IMG/VR virus record: IMGVR_UViG_3300020438_000003
Coordinates: 1-38,477 of that record
Strand: one strand, 5' to 3'
Length of the DNA stretch: 38,477 nucleotides
From: a virus
The notes beneath the pieces were generated by a model. It ran no database searches, had not been told where the DNA came from, and was given only the letters and a program-made list of their open reading frames with translations. Made by a program: the position numbers and the translations under genes. How positions within the stretch are numbered: position 1 is the first letter of the stretch; every line of letters starts with the position of its first letter. Below, piece after piece: positions 20,517-29,521 of this stretch.

Positions 20517-23500
20517 TTAAGCGCCTTCGGTACCATACCCATTAGCCTGATATGAAAAACTCTTATCTAAGCTAGACCCGCTTGAATTTTTAAAATGAAT
20601 TGTAAAACCTGTTCTTGATTCGCTGCTAATTTCGTAATAGTCACCCGTTGCAAGATCTTGGGCCGTGATGCCTAGTTTCGGTGTCTGATAAAAAGCTTTT
20701 GAATATGTAACGACCTTTGCACTTGCTCCACCCCCTGCATCTAAAGAAGCGCTTTCCGTTCTGTTTTCAAATTGCAGTGTGTAGCCTAATTCGTCAACAA
20801 TAGGGGTTTGATCAACTGTTGTACTTGACAAATCGACTTTAAATTGAAAAACGCGGCCGGTATATCTGCCCGATTCCATCGGAGTCCATACCCCGAAAAC
20901 TTGCGGGTCTTCTTGCAAAATATCGCTTCCATCTTCTAATAAAAGTTTGTCACCATCTTCTGTGATGATGTCAGCAGCTCCAGAGGCGTCATTACTTTTT
21001 CTAAAATAAATATTTGCCGTCGTTTCATCTGCTAAGGCTCCATCAAAATCACTCCATCTATCCATATTTGTTGCACGATCATCAATTGTATCATTTGGCA
21101 GTAATCCTCTTGTTATTAGTTTTCTTTTAAAAATGCACGTAAATATTCCGCCTAAATCAACAACGTTATTAAAATAATATGTCCCTGAAGTGTTAAGCGT
21201 ACCAAGGAAATCAATAGAACCCCAATCGTCAATATTTCCAGTTTGTTCATCCCAAAAGCTCGAACCCGTAAGCGTCAAGGCGTCAAATTCATTTGAATAT
21301 TGAACATTATATTTTTGGCCTTGAAAGGGTGGGGTGTCTGTATCTTCCCTTCTTACTGTTTGATTTAATCTTGGTAACGCATCAGGTAAATCTATTGTTG
21401 AGCTTACTTCGTTACTACTTTTATTTCCAAGCTGATCTTTAAACTTAACCATATATTCACCCTCTAATAAATCTAAAACAACTGAGTTAGTATTTGATTG
21501 AACTTCTCTTAAAAGTGTTGAATCTGCCCATGTGCCGGTGCCATCAGTTTTATTTGAATGACGAATAATTGATATCAAATCTGAACTATTACCGCCCCAT
21601 GTCGTAGGGATTGACCATCTAAATGTGACCTCGTCTTTACTTGAAGCCTGAACACTGACATTAACAGGATCAGGAGGCAAAAGAACAGGAGTTGGATCAT
21701 CACCGCCGCCACCTGAACCCGGCGAAGGAACAGTAATCGTTTGAGATGTCCAAGGCGATGTTTTCCGAACTGGGGCAGGTCCAACGGCCCTTACTTCAAA
21801 GGTTAATTGTGTACCTGAAACCAGACTATCAATATCAAAAATAGTATTGGTCGTTGATGTTGTTGTATAACTACCGCCGCCTATTTTGTACCGAATATCA
21901 AAAAGAATACTTGAGCCGTTTGTTCCTCTTGTCCAACTCCAAGTAATTCTGTTAATTGTGTTGTTATTAATTCTGACTTCTGAAAATCTCCAACTTAAAC
22001 CAGTAATTGCCGTTGGATTATCATCAAATGTTGTTACATCTTCATACTCAATAGCTGTTCCACTGTCAGCCGTTGAATAAATCGAATCATTAAATTCTGT
22101 TCCCGTAATTGAATATGTTCCATCTTTATTATCATCAACAGAAAGACACCTGAATTTTTGCTCAACAACAGTACTAGAAGAAATCGACCATACGCTTTGT
22201 GCTTGAGGCGCGGCGCTAAACGCTGAACAATTAACAACGGCTCCAACAACAGAACTAATATCTTTAGTTTCCATGTCACCGTCTGGCATGATGCAAGATA
22301 TTTGATGACTAGACCCGGCAGGTAATGAAATTGTTTGATCACAAGTAATCGCCGTAGTTGTAGAACTTGCAACTCTTCCGGCTATCCTTGAGCCTTGTTT
22401 CATTTCATCAGCAACCGCAAAAACTTGCCCCGGAAAAACTGCAACGCCTTCTAACCCAGTCGAGAAACTTATTACGGCTTGATCTAATTCCTCCGCCGCC
22501 ATCATCCAACGCCCCAACCTTTGCGCTTGATATTTTGAAGTACACCCAAAAGCAACTATTTCTTTCGTTTGATACCCGTACTTAGTAATTAAGTCGTAAT
22601 CTTCTACAACAACAAAATTGGGTTTATAAAAATTATCAGGGTCGTTATATCGAACACGTATTGAAGTACTTCTAGTTTTTAACGATGAACCCGCGTAATT
22701 AAATAAACCGTCAGTTACATTTGTATTGTTATAAAGATGAACGGGTGAAACGTCGGAACCGTTTAAGTTTCCATGATCTCCCGTAACTTGTATTGTATTA
22801 CTTGCCCAGTAGGTCATGCCTCTGAAAGTACTTGCTAAATCTCTTACAACTGAATATGCATCAGCCCTATTACCTACAACTGTATTTATTGCAAACCTTG
22901 GTTCTTGTGTTCCGTCTGGGGTCGTGATTAATTGATTTGCATATTGTGCCAACGGATATAGATCAACCCAATTCAAAGAAGATGAGGCAATAAAATCACC
23001 CGCGCCCCAAATTTTATTAGTGAGCATTGCATAGAAAATGCAAACGGGGCACGTAGTCCAACGAGTAACCAAAGAACCGTTAAAAGCTAAATCAGTAATA
23101 AATTCAAGACTTCCATCATCTCTTACGCTTGTATTATGTGGAACCTCAATTTTCACCCCCTTTATCAAATACGCCCTAGTTGGAATAGATGTAAATTGCT
23201 TTGTTGAAAGACTTAAACCAACACAAGCCGTATAAGGGTATGCACTTCTTAATTCTTGCTTTTCTATAATGCTTGTCCAAAAAACTCGATTACCTCTACT
23301 AGTTGCCAAAGGTGTTGTAGCTGAAACCTCATCAAAATCTGTATAGCTAATTTCAAAATCATTTTCGGCGCTTGTCGTTTTTAAAACTTTTATATTCCAC
23401 GGGCCAACTCCGGGTAATTGGATTTTTGGCGTCTTGACTTGATAATCAGTTGTACTTATTCCCGTTATGTCTCTTGTATAAAGTGTTTGATAACTTCCCC

Positions 23501-23966
23501 CCTGCGGTTGCACTTGTACCCGCAAATGAACGGTTGCATTAAATAATTGCCCTTTTGCTAAGCCCTCTTGCGCTGTTGAAAATAATGCAGGTATAGAAAA
23601 TAAAACGTGGAACGATTCAACATCTGTATCTGTTATCTGTCTTACAACTTGACCGCCCCCATATTCTCTAGATGAAACCTCATTAGTAGAATTAAGTGTT
23701 TCACTATAATTTGAACCGACTTCCGCGTTTACCGTCGTAACTGTTGATGTGCCGTCGTCTAAATAACCGCTTAATCTTGATTGCGTTGCACCTCCTAACC
23801 TGAAATCCCAACTAACAGAATCAGTATCGAAATTTCTCGTTCCATCAGTTGCTTTTATTGGTGTTTCATCTAGATAAATGCCTTTTTCAGAATTAACTAA
23901 TCCTTCAATTGTACCCTCACAAAGAAGGTCAATTATTTTAATCGTAGAGGTAGAATTTAGGCCCAT
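20517..23966 (-). CDS. J: Host-specificity tail tip protein, lambda gpJ-like
   Basis: 1149 aa, close to the lambda J length (1132). The N-terminus STIKIIDLLCEGTIEGLVNSEKGIYLDETPI is the J-type start. Domains in order: hub and insertion region to about 600, a fibronectin-type region about 690-870 (SWRFSEVRINNN to SSTIDLPD), and a C-terminal receptor-binding part with the short coupling segment ITEDGDKLLLEDGSDIL. In lambda, J forms the tail hub and central fibre and contacts the receptor. It lies downstream of gpI as in lambda. Confidence 0.9.
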   Translation of the reverse strand: MGLNSTSTIKIIDLLCEGTIEGLVNSEKGIYLDETPIKATDGTRNFDTDSVSWDFRLGGATQSRLSGYLDDGTSTVTTVNAEVGSNYSETLNSTNEVSSREYGGGQVVRQITDTDVESFHVLFSIPALFSTAQEGLAKGQLFNATVHLRVQVQPQGGSYQTLYTRDITGISTTDYQVKTPKIQLPGVGPWNIKVLKTTSAENDFEISYTDFDEVSATTPLATSRGNRVFWTSIIEKQELRSAYPYTACVGLSLSTKQFTSIPTRAYLIKGVKIEVPHNTSVRDDGSLEFITDLAFNGSLVTRWTTCPVCIFYAMLTNKIWGAGDFIASSSLNWVDLYPLAQYANQLITTPDGTQEPRFAINTVVGNRADAYSVVRDLASTFRGMTYWASNTIQVTGDHGNLNGSDVSPVHLYNNTNVTDGLFNYAGSSLKTRSTSIRVRYNDPDNFYKPNFVVVEDYDLITKYGYQTKEIVAFGCTSKYQAQRLGRWMMAAEELDQAVISFSTGLEGVAVFPGQVFAVADEMKQGSRIAGRVASSTTTAITCDQTISLPAGSSHQISCIMPDGDMETKDISSVVGAVVNCSAFSAAPQAQSVWSISSSTVVEQKFRCLSVDDNKDGTYSITGTEFNDSIYSTADSGTAIEYEDVTTFDDNPTAITGLSWRFSEVRINNNTINRITWSWTRGTNGSSILFDIRYKIGGGSYTTTSTTNTIFDIDSLVSGTQLTFEVRAVGPAPVRKTSPWTSQTITVPSPGSGGGGDDPTPVLLPPDPVNVSVQASSKDEVTFRWSIPTTWGGNSSDLISIIRHSNKTDGTGTWADSTLLREVQSNTNSVVLDLLEGEYMVKFKDQLGNKSSNEVSSTIDLPDALPRLNQTVRREDTDTPPFQGQKYNVQYSNEFDALTLTGSSFWDEQTGNIDDWGSIDFLGTLNTSGTYYFNNVVDLGGIFTCIFKRKLITRGLLPNDTIDDRATNMDRWSDFDGALADETTANIYFRKSNDASGAADIITEDGDKLLLEDGSDILQEDPQVFGVWTPMESGRYTGRVFQFKVDLSSTTVDQTPIVDELGYTLQFENRTESASLDAGGGASAKVVTYSKAFYQTPKLGITAQDLATGDYYEISSESRTGFTIHFKNSSGSSLDKSFSYQANGYGTEGA

Positions 23967-23971
23967 TTCTT

Positions 23972-25243
23972 TTAAGTATCAGGGTTTACAAAGTAATAAC
24001 CAACCTGAAGAACTTCTAAAGTATTAACATTTAAGTTAGCGCTATAATCTACCGGTTCAACATAAACTAAATAATTGTCTTTGTATTCGATTTTTCCATA
24101 AGTAAACCAATGAACCCATGAATAAGATTGAGAACCTGACATCAACCCCTGAGCTGTTACTTGTATCGTTGCAACATCGGGGGTGCTGCTTAAATCTGTA
24201 TTTTCTACAATAATTTTAAACGTTACGAATCCATCAACTTTTGTACTGCCTGCCCCTGCAATTTCGTCATACAATCCATTATTTAACCTAAAAGCAATTT
24301 GAAATTTTGCAACATCAGTAGCACCGCTAAACTCTCCCGGTATGTTTCCGCCTACTACTTGCTGCCTTGTATTACTTGTTAAATTTAATTGATGCGGCGC
24401 TGCTAAATATTTTGTTGTTGAACCTCCGATTATCGAATTAACATCAGAAGCACTTAACGACCTTGATTTAATACCAGACGTTTCTTTGAAAACAGAATCT
24501 AACTTTTCGCCTTGAATCCTCATCGTATCGGGGGAAGGCGTTTTTATCCATTGAGTTAATGGGTCTGATTCGTCTGTTACTTGCATGTCTGCGCTTACGA
24601 TATGACTTCCTATTAAAGCCTTACCAAAAACCACGGGGATTGTTGCACCAGCTCCAACGCTATTAATTGCGCCGCGATACGAATAACTTTGACGACCATC
24701 GGAACCCCTAACAATGGAACCCGGCCCTCTATCTGTTGACGTTGCGCCCGGTGTGAATTGTGGCGCTTCTTGCGGTTGAGGTGACAACATTTGACTAATG
24801 CCGCCAAGAGTTAACGCAATACCAATATTTCCACCGATTGCAATAGCTGCCATTGTTGTTGAGTAAGACGCCGCCAATGGAATACCAGACGCACCCACAA
24901 AACCAGTCATTCCCAACGAAACGCCACCTGTTGCAACTGCTAAACCAATTAATGCAACCCCCGCAATAATCCTTCCAGCTCCACCACTTCCAGCAATAAC
25001 AGGCGCAACAATTAAATCTTTGCTCCCAAACGGAAGCATCATATCTCCTAACTCAAATTCTGTTTCCGATTGAATAACTTTATAGCCAACACCTTTTTCA
25101 CCTGATTCAATTAATTCTCTTGAAAATTCAGGGTAATTAATACATAAAAGCCTTATTGCATCAACAGGCGTTCTTAAGTTGTGATACTCATGCACCGGGC
25201 CAAATTTTTCCCCTAATTCATCTAGGAGTAGCACCCGTTGCAT
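23972..25243 (-). CDS. I: Tail assembly protein, lambda gpI-like, with C-terminal extension
   Basis: 423 aa, against about 220 in lambda. Residues 1-170 are the gpI pattern: GPVHEYHNLRTPVDAIRLLC, the ELGDMMLPFG segment and the Gly/Ala-rich hydrophobic stretch (AGSGGAGRIIAGVALIGLAV). Residues about 195-215 (GATIPVVFGKALIGSHIVS) match the end part of gpI. The remaining 200 residues are an extra beta-rich domain with no family that I recognise. Needed for tail tip assembly. It overlaps the NlpC/P60 gene by 26 nt and ends 5 nt before J. Confidence 0.85.
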   Translation of the reverse strand: MQRVLLLDELGEKFGPVHEYHNLRTPVDAIRLLCINYPEFSRELIESGEKGVGYKVIQSETEFELGDMMLPFGSKDLIVAPVIAGSGGAGRIIAGVALIGLAVATGGVSLGMTGFVGASGIPLAASYSTTMAAIAIGGNIGIALTLGGISQMLSPQPQEAPQFTPGATSTDRGPGSIVRGSDGRQSYSYRGAINSVGAGATIPVVFGKALIGSHIVSADMQVTDESDPLTQWIKTPSPDTMRIQGEKLDSVFKETSGIKSRSLSASDVNSIIGGSTTKYLAAPHQLNLTSNTRQQVVGGNIPGEFSGATDVAKFQIAFRLNNGLYDEIAGAGSTKVDGFVTFKIIVENTDLSSTPDVATIQVTAQGLMSGSQSYSWVHWFTYGKIEYKDNYLVYVEPVDYSANLNVNTLEVLQVGYYFVNPDT

Positions 25244-25607
25244 ATCTAAAAACTGCCTCTGTTCTCTCTACATAGTAGAACCTGTATGCCTCTACGCATG
25301 AAAGAGAATTTTGCTTTTGATGCAAGATCATTTCATTAGGTAGCAAGATCGCCGCGTGCATTGCTGTTTTTGTTCCTAGACGCATTACCAGAACATCATT
25401 CGGTAATCTTTGATTAATTGAGATTTGTTTAAAACCTTTTTTGGGTAATTGATCTAAAAATATACTGTCGCAAGTTTGTAAATCTTTGGGCCTTTCATAT
25501 TCAGGAAGTTCAACGCCTAATAATTTAAAATAATTTTTAACTAAACCAAAACAGTCACTTTTTCCATATTCCCAATTTAAACCGACTAAGGATTGATAGT
25601 TAACCAT
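25218..25607 (-). CDS. NlpC/P60 peptidase, C-terminal half of lambda gpK
   Basis: 129 aa. Catalytic Cys19 in YGKSDCFGLVKNYF and His84 in TAMHAAILLP, with a later His96, follow the NlpC/P60 pattern. In lambda this domain is fused behind a JAB/MPN domain in gpK; here the two are separate genes with a 22-nt overlap. It probably cuts peptidoglycan during genome entry as part of the tail tip, and might also serve in lysis since no other lysin is seen. Confidence 0.85.
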   Translation of the reverse strand: MVNYQSLVGLNWEYGKSDCFGLVKNYFKLLGVELPEYERPKDLQTCDSIFLDQLPKKGFKQISINQRLPNDVLVMRLGTKTAMHAAILLPNEMILHQKQNSLSCVEAYRFYYVERTEAVFRYATGATPR

Positions 25608-25921
25608 TCATCTTTAGGAGTTAAATAAATATGCCAATTGATCTTTGTACGTGAACAAGCCTTTTGATCCGCCGGGCTTTCTTTTCCTCCCTTCGGGTGT
25701 GAATGAATAATCGCCTCAATCTTTCCATTTTGTCGTGCCTTTACATAATCTCTAGCCTCAAGAATAAAATCATTTTCGGGCTTGTCTGCTACGTTTCGAC
25801 ATCTGAAATATTTTCCATTGACAACAACACCGCACGCCTCTTTAGGGTGTTGCTCTAATGCGTGTTTTTTTGCGTCACATCTGAAGTCTTGCACTTGGGA
25901 ACCCTCCAAACGGTAATTCAT
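25586..25921 (-). CDS. JAB/MPN (Mov34) metalloprotease, N-terminal half of lambda gpK
   Basis: 111 aa from ATG 25921; the frame is open to 25987 but that part overlaps gpL. JAMM residues are complete: Glu28 in KEACGVVV, His73-x-His75 in IIHSHPKG, then Ser82 and Asp85 in ESPADQ. Also typical: NDFILEARDY. It binds zinc. In lambda K, this domain precedes the P60 domain in one chain. Confidence 0.85.
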   Translation of the reverse strand: MNYRLEGSQVQDFRCDAKKHALEQHPKEACGVVVNGKYFRCRNVADKPENDFILEARDYVKARQNGKIEAIIHSHPKGGKESPADQKACSRTKINWHIYLTPKDEWLTINP

Positions 25922-26549
25922 TTTTACCGGGGAACTTTGCGACACAATCGGAATATTTATGACCACAAGTTGCATCAGCTCCGGCATACGTGCATTGCGT
26001 CCCTCTAAATTCCCACGGGCAATGTTCTAATACTTGACGACGTGGTAAAGCTATATTTAATAAATCCATTCTTGTTGATAACTCAAACTGGACAGAGTTC
26101 ATATTTTCAGATGCGATTCTATCGATATACCAAGTATCGTCAGCCTCAAAGATTGCGGTTGGATCAGCCGTTGCATTAGTTCCGCTAGTAAAATTAACAG
26201 CATCAAGGAATTTTTTGCACGTTGTTATTCTTACGACTTTTGCATTTAACGGATTATAAGCAGCCAATAAAACAGAGATAGCACTATTAGTATTAGCAAT
26301 AGTAAAAGTTGGTCTTGGTAGTGTTCCGGTTGCTGTTCGTTTGAACCCGTCCATTTCACAAGGTACGGCACTATAAGTAATTGAATTAAAAACTATATCT
26401 CCATAAACTTCATTAGTTCCCGCGTGGTAGTAGTAAACGGTATCAGTTCCATTTACTGCCAACGTTAAATGCAATTGGAATAACTCGATCACCGCCGAAG
26501 GTTCGAGCATTTGAATCTGTTCTTGTATCGACTGGGGAACAGTTGGCAT
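25875..26549 (-). CDS. L: Minor tail protein, lambda gpL-like
   Basis: 224 aa. Start MPTVPQSIQEQIQMLEPSAVIELFQLHL and the domain LPRPTFTIANTNSAISVLLA follow gpL. The four cysteines near the end (LEHCPWEFRGTQCTYAG, then ATCGHKYSDC) match the iron-sulfur cluster ligands described for gpL. Part of the tail tip. It starts 2 nt after the gpM stop and overlaps the JAMM gene. Confidence 0.9.
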   Translation of the reverse strand: MPTVPQSIQEQIQMLEPSAVIELFQLHLTLAVNGTDTVYYYHAGTNEVYGDIVFNSITYSAVPCEMDGFKRTATGTLPRPTFTIANTNSAISVLLAAYNPLNAKVVRITTCKKFLDAVNFTSGTNATADPTAIFEADDTWYIDRIASENMNSVQFELSTRMDLLNIALPRRQVLEHCPWEFRGTQCTYAGADATCGHKYSDCVAKFPGKNELPFGGFPSARLQM

Positions 26550-26551
26550 TT

Positions 26552-26893
26552 TTACGCCTCCGCTACTTCTTGAAAGGTTGCTGTAATTGTTGCCAAGTTA
26601 GGGTAAGGAATTGTCTTGTTCCAAGAAGTACAAATATATTTAGAACTTGCCGATTCGCTAGGGGGTGTAAAAGTAAAACTTTCTGTTCCGCCTCTTGAGT
26701 CAAGGAAATTTTCTATCGTATCGCTATCGGTTTCGCTTAAATTTTGCCAACGTAAATTCCATTTCTTTAAATTTTGATTAATACCAAAAGTAGAACGTTG
26801 AGAATAACCCGACCCAAAAGCCGCCGTGTTTGTCTTTGGTACGCTGGTCTTACTTAGACCATAAGAAGATTCAATAGAGGGAAAGGTTGCCAT
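26552..26893 (-). CDS. M: Minor tail protein, lambda gpM-like
   Basis: 113 aa. SSYGLSKTSVPKTNTAAFGSG at the start, NLRWQNLSETDSDTIENFL in the middle and ESFTFTPP near the end follow the gpM family. Tail tip component that joins the tape measure complex. TAATG overlap with the tape measure gene. Confidence 0.88.
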   Translation of the reverse strand: MATFPSIESSYGLSKTSVPKTNTAAFGSGYSQRSTFGINQNLKKWNLRWQNLSETDSDTIENFLDSRGGTESFTFTPPSESASSKYICTSWNKTIPYPNLATITATFQEVAEA

Positions 26894-28794
26894 TATGCGT
26901 AAAGTAAACCCCCCGGCCTGCGTTCATTTGCAATTTGATTTTTAACAGCCATCGCGACGACTTTTCCTAATACTCTTGCTTGACCTTCATCGCCTTCAAC
27001 TTCGGAACCTCCAGACGCATCAACATTAACAACAACGCTAGTGGAACCCATACCCCCTAACTTGTGATTCGGTGTGATGTTTCCGCTTTGATTTCCCATC
27101 CTTAAAATCTCTGGCCCTTGCTCACCAACTAAATAAGCTTTATTAGCACCAACAGGGCCGCCCATTGCTCGACCACCGCCAAAGATAGAAAGACCGCTAA
27201 AGAATCCCGTTATGTTTTTAGTGAATGTTTGCTGTATCGCGATACGTGCCATATCTTTGATAATGCTATTTGCTAAATCCCTAAAATTTAATTTGCCCGT
27301 AGTCACGAAATCAAATAACGAATCTTCCATTTTTTTTATCCCACCTATAACAACATCCGCCATTGATTCCTCTACGGTTTTAATAGACTCGCTAAATTTC
27401 GTTAGTTTCGATTGCATTTCTTGACCAAAAGTTTTCGTCAACCCGTCCTTTGTGTCTTTATTAGTTTTTTTCAATCCTTTTAGTGTTTCTATACTGTCTT
27501 TTGTTGCCCCGTCAAATTTTACGATTTCTGGAGTAATTGTTTTAAAAATTCCTACGGTCTTTATTGTTTCCGCTTCTAATAATTTTGTAAATTCTTCGTT
27601 TTTCATGCCTCTAAAAACATCTTGGTATTTACTAGGATCTCTACTTGTTCCTATTAGTGGGTCATCAGCTTCAAAGAAAACAGGTTGCTTTGTAAGACTA
27701 AAAATTTTATTTCTTTTAAAATCTCCTTTTTTTATTACCATTTCTTCTCTAAATCTTTGGAGTGCGTTTTTCTCTGCCTCATCTCTTATTCGCGCCCTAA
27801 TGGATGCAAACTCATCACCTGTTTTAATTCTGATTGCTGCTAAATTTCTTTGATTTGCAAAAACTTGGTCAAGCCAATTAAAGATATTTTTTAAATTTTT
27901 AATTAACCAATCAAAAACAGGTTGTAGAACTATTTTTATATTGTTTGCAAAAACGACCATATCATCACTTATTGAATTTAACCCATTCGTTACAACGTCA
28001 AAAACTTCAGAAGTCGCATTAACTAAAGGCTCCATAAAGGGAGCCGCCGCCCCGCCTAAAGCTTCATTAAAGTCTCTTACCTTTTGCCCTAACGTATCAA
28101 ACGCACCCGCTAAACCTTCCGCCGCTGCCCTTGCTGCGCCCTTATAACTTCCCTCGACAATCTTTAATATTTCCGCTTGCGCTTCCATCTCTTGCCCTGA
28201 TCGGTGCAATTCGAGAATCATTTCTCGTTGCGTTTCTGTAAATATCACACCTGAACGAGATAACGCCGTTAATCCTCTTGTCGGATCACTTAACGCCTTT
28301 GCTAACTGTAGGAAAGAACTTTTTAAATCTGTTTGGTTAATCTGCGCCAAGTCCGCCGCTGTTTCTGCTACTCGGCTATAAGAATCAACACCAATATTTT
28401 TAAAACTGGTTAATAATGCAAAACCTTTTTGGAATGCCTTTTCATCAAATAAAGTTTCAAATCCTAATTCGTCAGCAATGCCTCTAAGTGCTTTAGCTGC
28501 TACCGGTGCATTAGTCGTTACTCGCTCTAAGCCATTTGCCAACGTTGCAAAATCGGCCTCTCTTTCTGCTACTACTCGAAAACTTGTATTTAATGTTTTA
28601 AATAAAGCCGCCGCGCCACCTATTGCAGCTAATGGGCCAACTAATCCTTTAAACGCCCCCGCTAAATTCTTTGCTCTACCTTGAACCCCCTGCATAGAGT
28701 TTCCAAGTTCTTTTATCTTCTTTTGTCCTTTTACATTCGCGTTGATAGTAATCCCGTAATTACCGCCACCTGATCCGGGTATTCCTCTAGGCAT
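26893..28794 (-). CDS. H: Tape measure protein, lambda gpH-like
   Basis: 633 aa, shorter than lambda H (853), so a shorter tail is predicted. N-terminal coiled coil (KKIKELGNSMQGVQGRAKN), a hydrophobic segment (LAAIGGAAALFKTL), a conserved block around 150-200 (LQLAKALSDPTRGLTALSRSG), then membrane-prone and coiled regions and the C-terminal signature GGPVGANKAYLVGEQGPEIL. It sets tail length and probably enters the host envelope. TAATG overlap with the G-T gene and with M. Confidence 0.92.
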   Translation of the reverse strand: MPRGIPGSGGGNYGITINANVKGQKKIKELGNSMQGVQGRAKNLAGAFKGLVGPLAAIGGAAALFKTLNTSFRVVAEREADFATLANGLERVTTNAPVAAKALRGIADELGFETLFDEKAFQKGFALLTSFKNIGVDSYSRVAETAADLAQINQTDLKSSFLQLAKALSDPTRGLTALSRSGVIFTETQREMILELHRSGQEMEAQAEILKIVEGSYKGAARAAAEGLAGAFDTLGQKVRDFNEALGGAAAPFMEPLVNATSEVFDVVTNGLNSISDDMVVFANNIKIVLQPVFDWLIKNLKNIFNWLDQVFANQRNLAAIRIKTGDEFASIRARIRDEAEKNALQRFREEMVIKKGDFKRNKIFSLTKQPVFFEADDPLIGTSRDPSKYQDVFRGMKNEEFTKLLEAETIKTVGIFKTITPEIVKFDGATKDSIETLKGLKKTNKDTKDGLTKTFGQEMQSKLTKFSESIKTVEESMADVVIGGIKKMEDSLFDFVTTGKLNFRDLANSIIKDMARIAIQQTFTKNITGFFSGLSIFGGGRAMGGPVGANKAYLVGEQGPEILRMGNQSGNITPNHKLGGMGSTSVVVNVDASGGSEVEGDEGQARVLGKVVAMAVKNQIANERRPGGLLYA

Positions 28795-29467
28795 TATTTA
28801 GCCTCCTTTTTATTTAATAAGTTCATTGCCGTTATTTCCATAACTTGTAAATCTTCAAACACGGAAGGCAAATCTTCTATTGAATAAAGTTTAGCTGTAG
28901 CTACTACGCTCGCATAATCTAAACCTGTTACACCTGCCATTGATGTACGCCATTGCGTCTGAACACGCAAAAACAATAAAACCGCTTCTTCATTTTCAGG
29001 CCAAACTTCAAAGTCGTCATCTTTCTCAGGTTCAGGCAATGCGATGCCCATCATTGCCGCATCACTCATTAAGTCATCTGTATTGTTTTTATCTCCGGCG
29101 GCCCAGTATTCAGCCGCCTCTACTAGTTTTTTCTTTTAGCTCCGGCTATTGAATCAAAGAACGCTTTTGAAATACTCGTTGCAAGCATTGGGACATCAAT
29201 GACTTGATCTAATGCCTTTTGTGAAAACTTAATTGGGTTGCCATCATCGTCGTTGATACCGTCCCAACCTAAAAGAACTTCTGTTACTAATTCGCTTTCA
29301 GTTATTTCATTATTATCTATTTGTTCTCCCATCTGACGAATACGGGATTGCGTGATTCTTTTAAATTCAGCGTCAAAAGTATGACGTTCATGTTTTCCAC
29401 CATCAACGGGCATATCGTGAACAACGGGCCATTTATACGAGTTGCCTTGTTTTAATACAAAAGACAT
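28794..29467 (-). CDS. Tail assembly chaperone G-T fusion by -1 frameshift
   Basis: Read as one product of 224 aa: the first 113 codons come from the G frame, then a -1 slip at 29132-29126 enters the T frame (LVEAAEYWAAGDKNN, then the DUF1799-like FEVWPENEEAVLLFL and QWRTSMAGVTGLDYASV). The T frame has its own Met at 29069, but the part between the slip site and that Met is open and coding-like, which supports fusion. In lambda, gpG and gpG-T together load the tape measure protein with tail tube subunits. Confidence 0.85.
29123..29467 (-). CDS. G: Tail assembly chaperone G
   Basis: 114 aa, the unshifted product. MSFVLKQGNSYKWPVVHDMP and the GWDGINDDDGNPIKFS motif are typical of tail chaperones. 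It ends in KRKN followed by TAG, directly on the slippery site. The operator-like 14-mer and a promoter-like TACTAT lie upstream (29489), so this gene may be separately controlled. Confidence 0.88.
   Translation of the reverse strand: MSFVLKQGNSYKWPVVHDMPVDGGKHERHTFDAEFKRITQSRIRQMGEQIDNNEITESELVTEVLLGWDGINDDDGNPIKFSQKALDQVIDVPMLATSISKAFFDSIAGAKRKN
29126..29132 (-). promoter_or_regulatory. Programmed -1 frameshift site, A AAA AAC
   Basis: Minus strand A-AAA-AAC in the G frame (AGA AAA AAC TAG), a classic X-XXY-YYZ heptamer one codon before the stop. Slipping -1 continues in an open frame to the stop at 28794. Confidence 0.88.
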
Positions 29468-29488
29468 AGTTTGCTATTTACTCATAGT

Positions 29489-29502
29489 AAGAGTAAACCC
29501 CT
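29489..29502 (-). promoter_or_regulatory. Operator-like 14-mer in the late region
   Basis: Minus strand AGGGGTTTACTCTT, identical to the site at 10800-10813. TACTAT follows closely (29486-29481 region), as a possible -10 for gene G. It is the only copy in the structural gene block. Confidence 0.6.
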
Positions 29503-29521
29503 TACACACTAAAAGCAATAT

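Noticed and set aside
20517-23966. Small opposite-strand genes inside J
   Set aside because: Several open frames of 60-110 codons exist in other frames of this large gene; none has a start signal or protein-like composition.
26900-26916. Operator copy near the end of the tape measure gene (AAAGTAAACCCCCC)
   Set aside because: Only half of the dyad is present and it lies in coding sequence between coupled genes, with no promoter.
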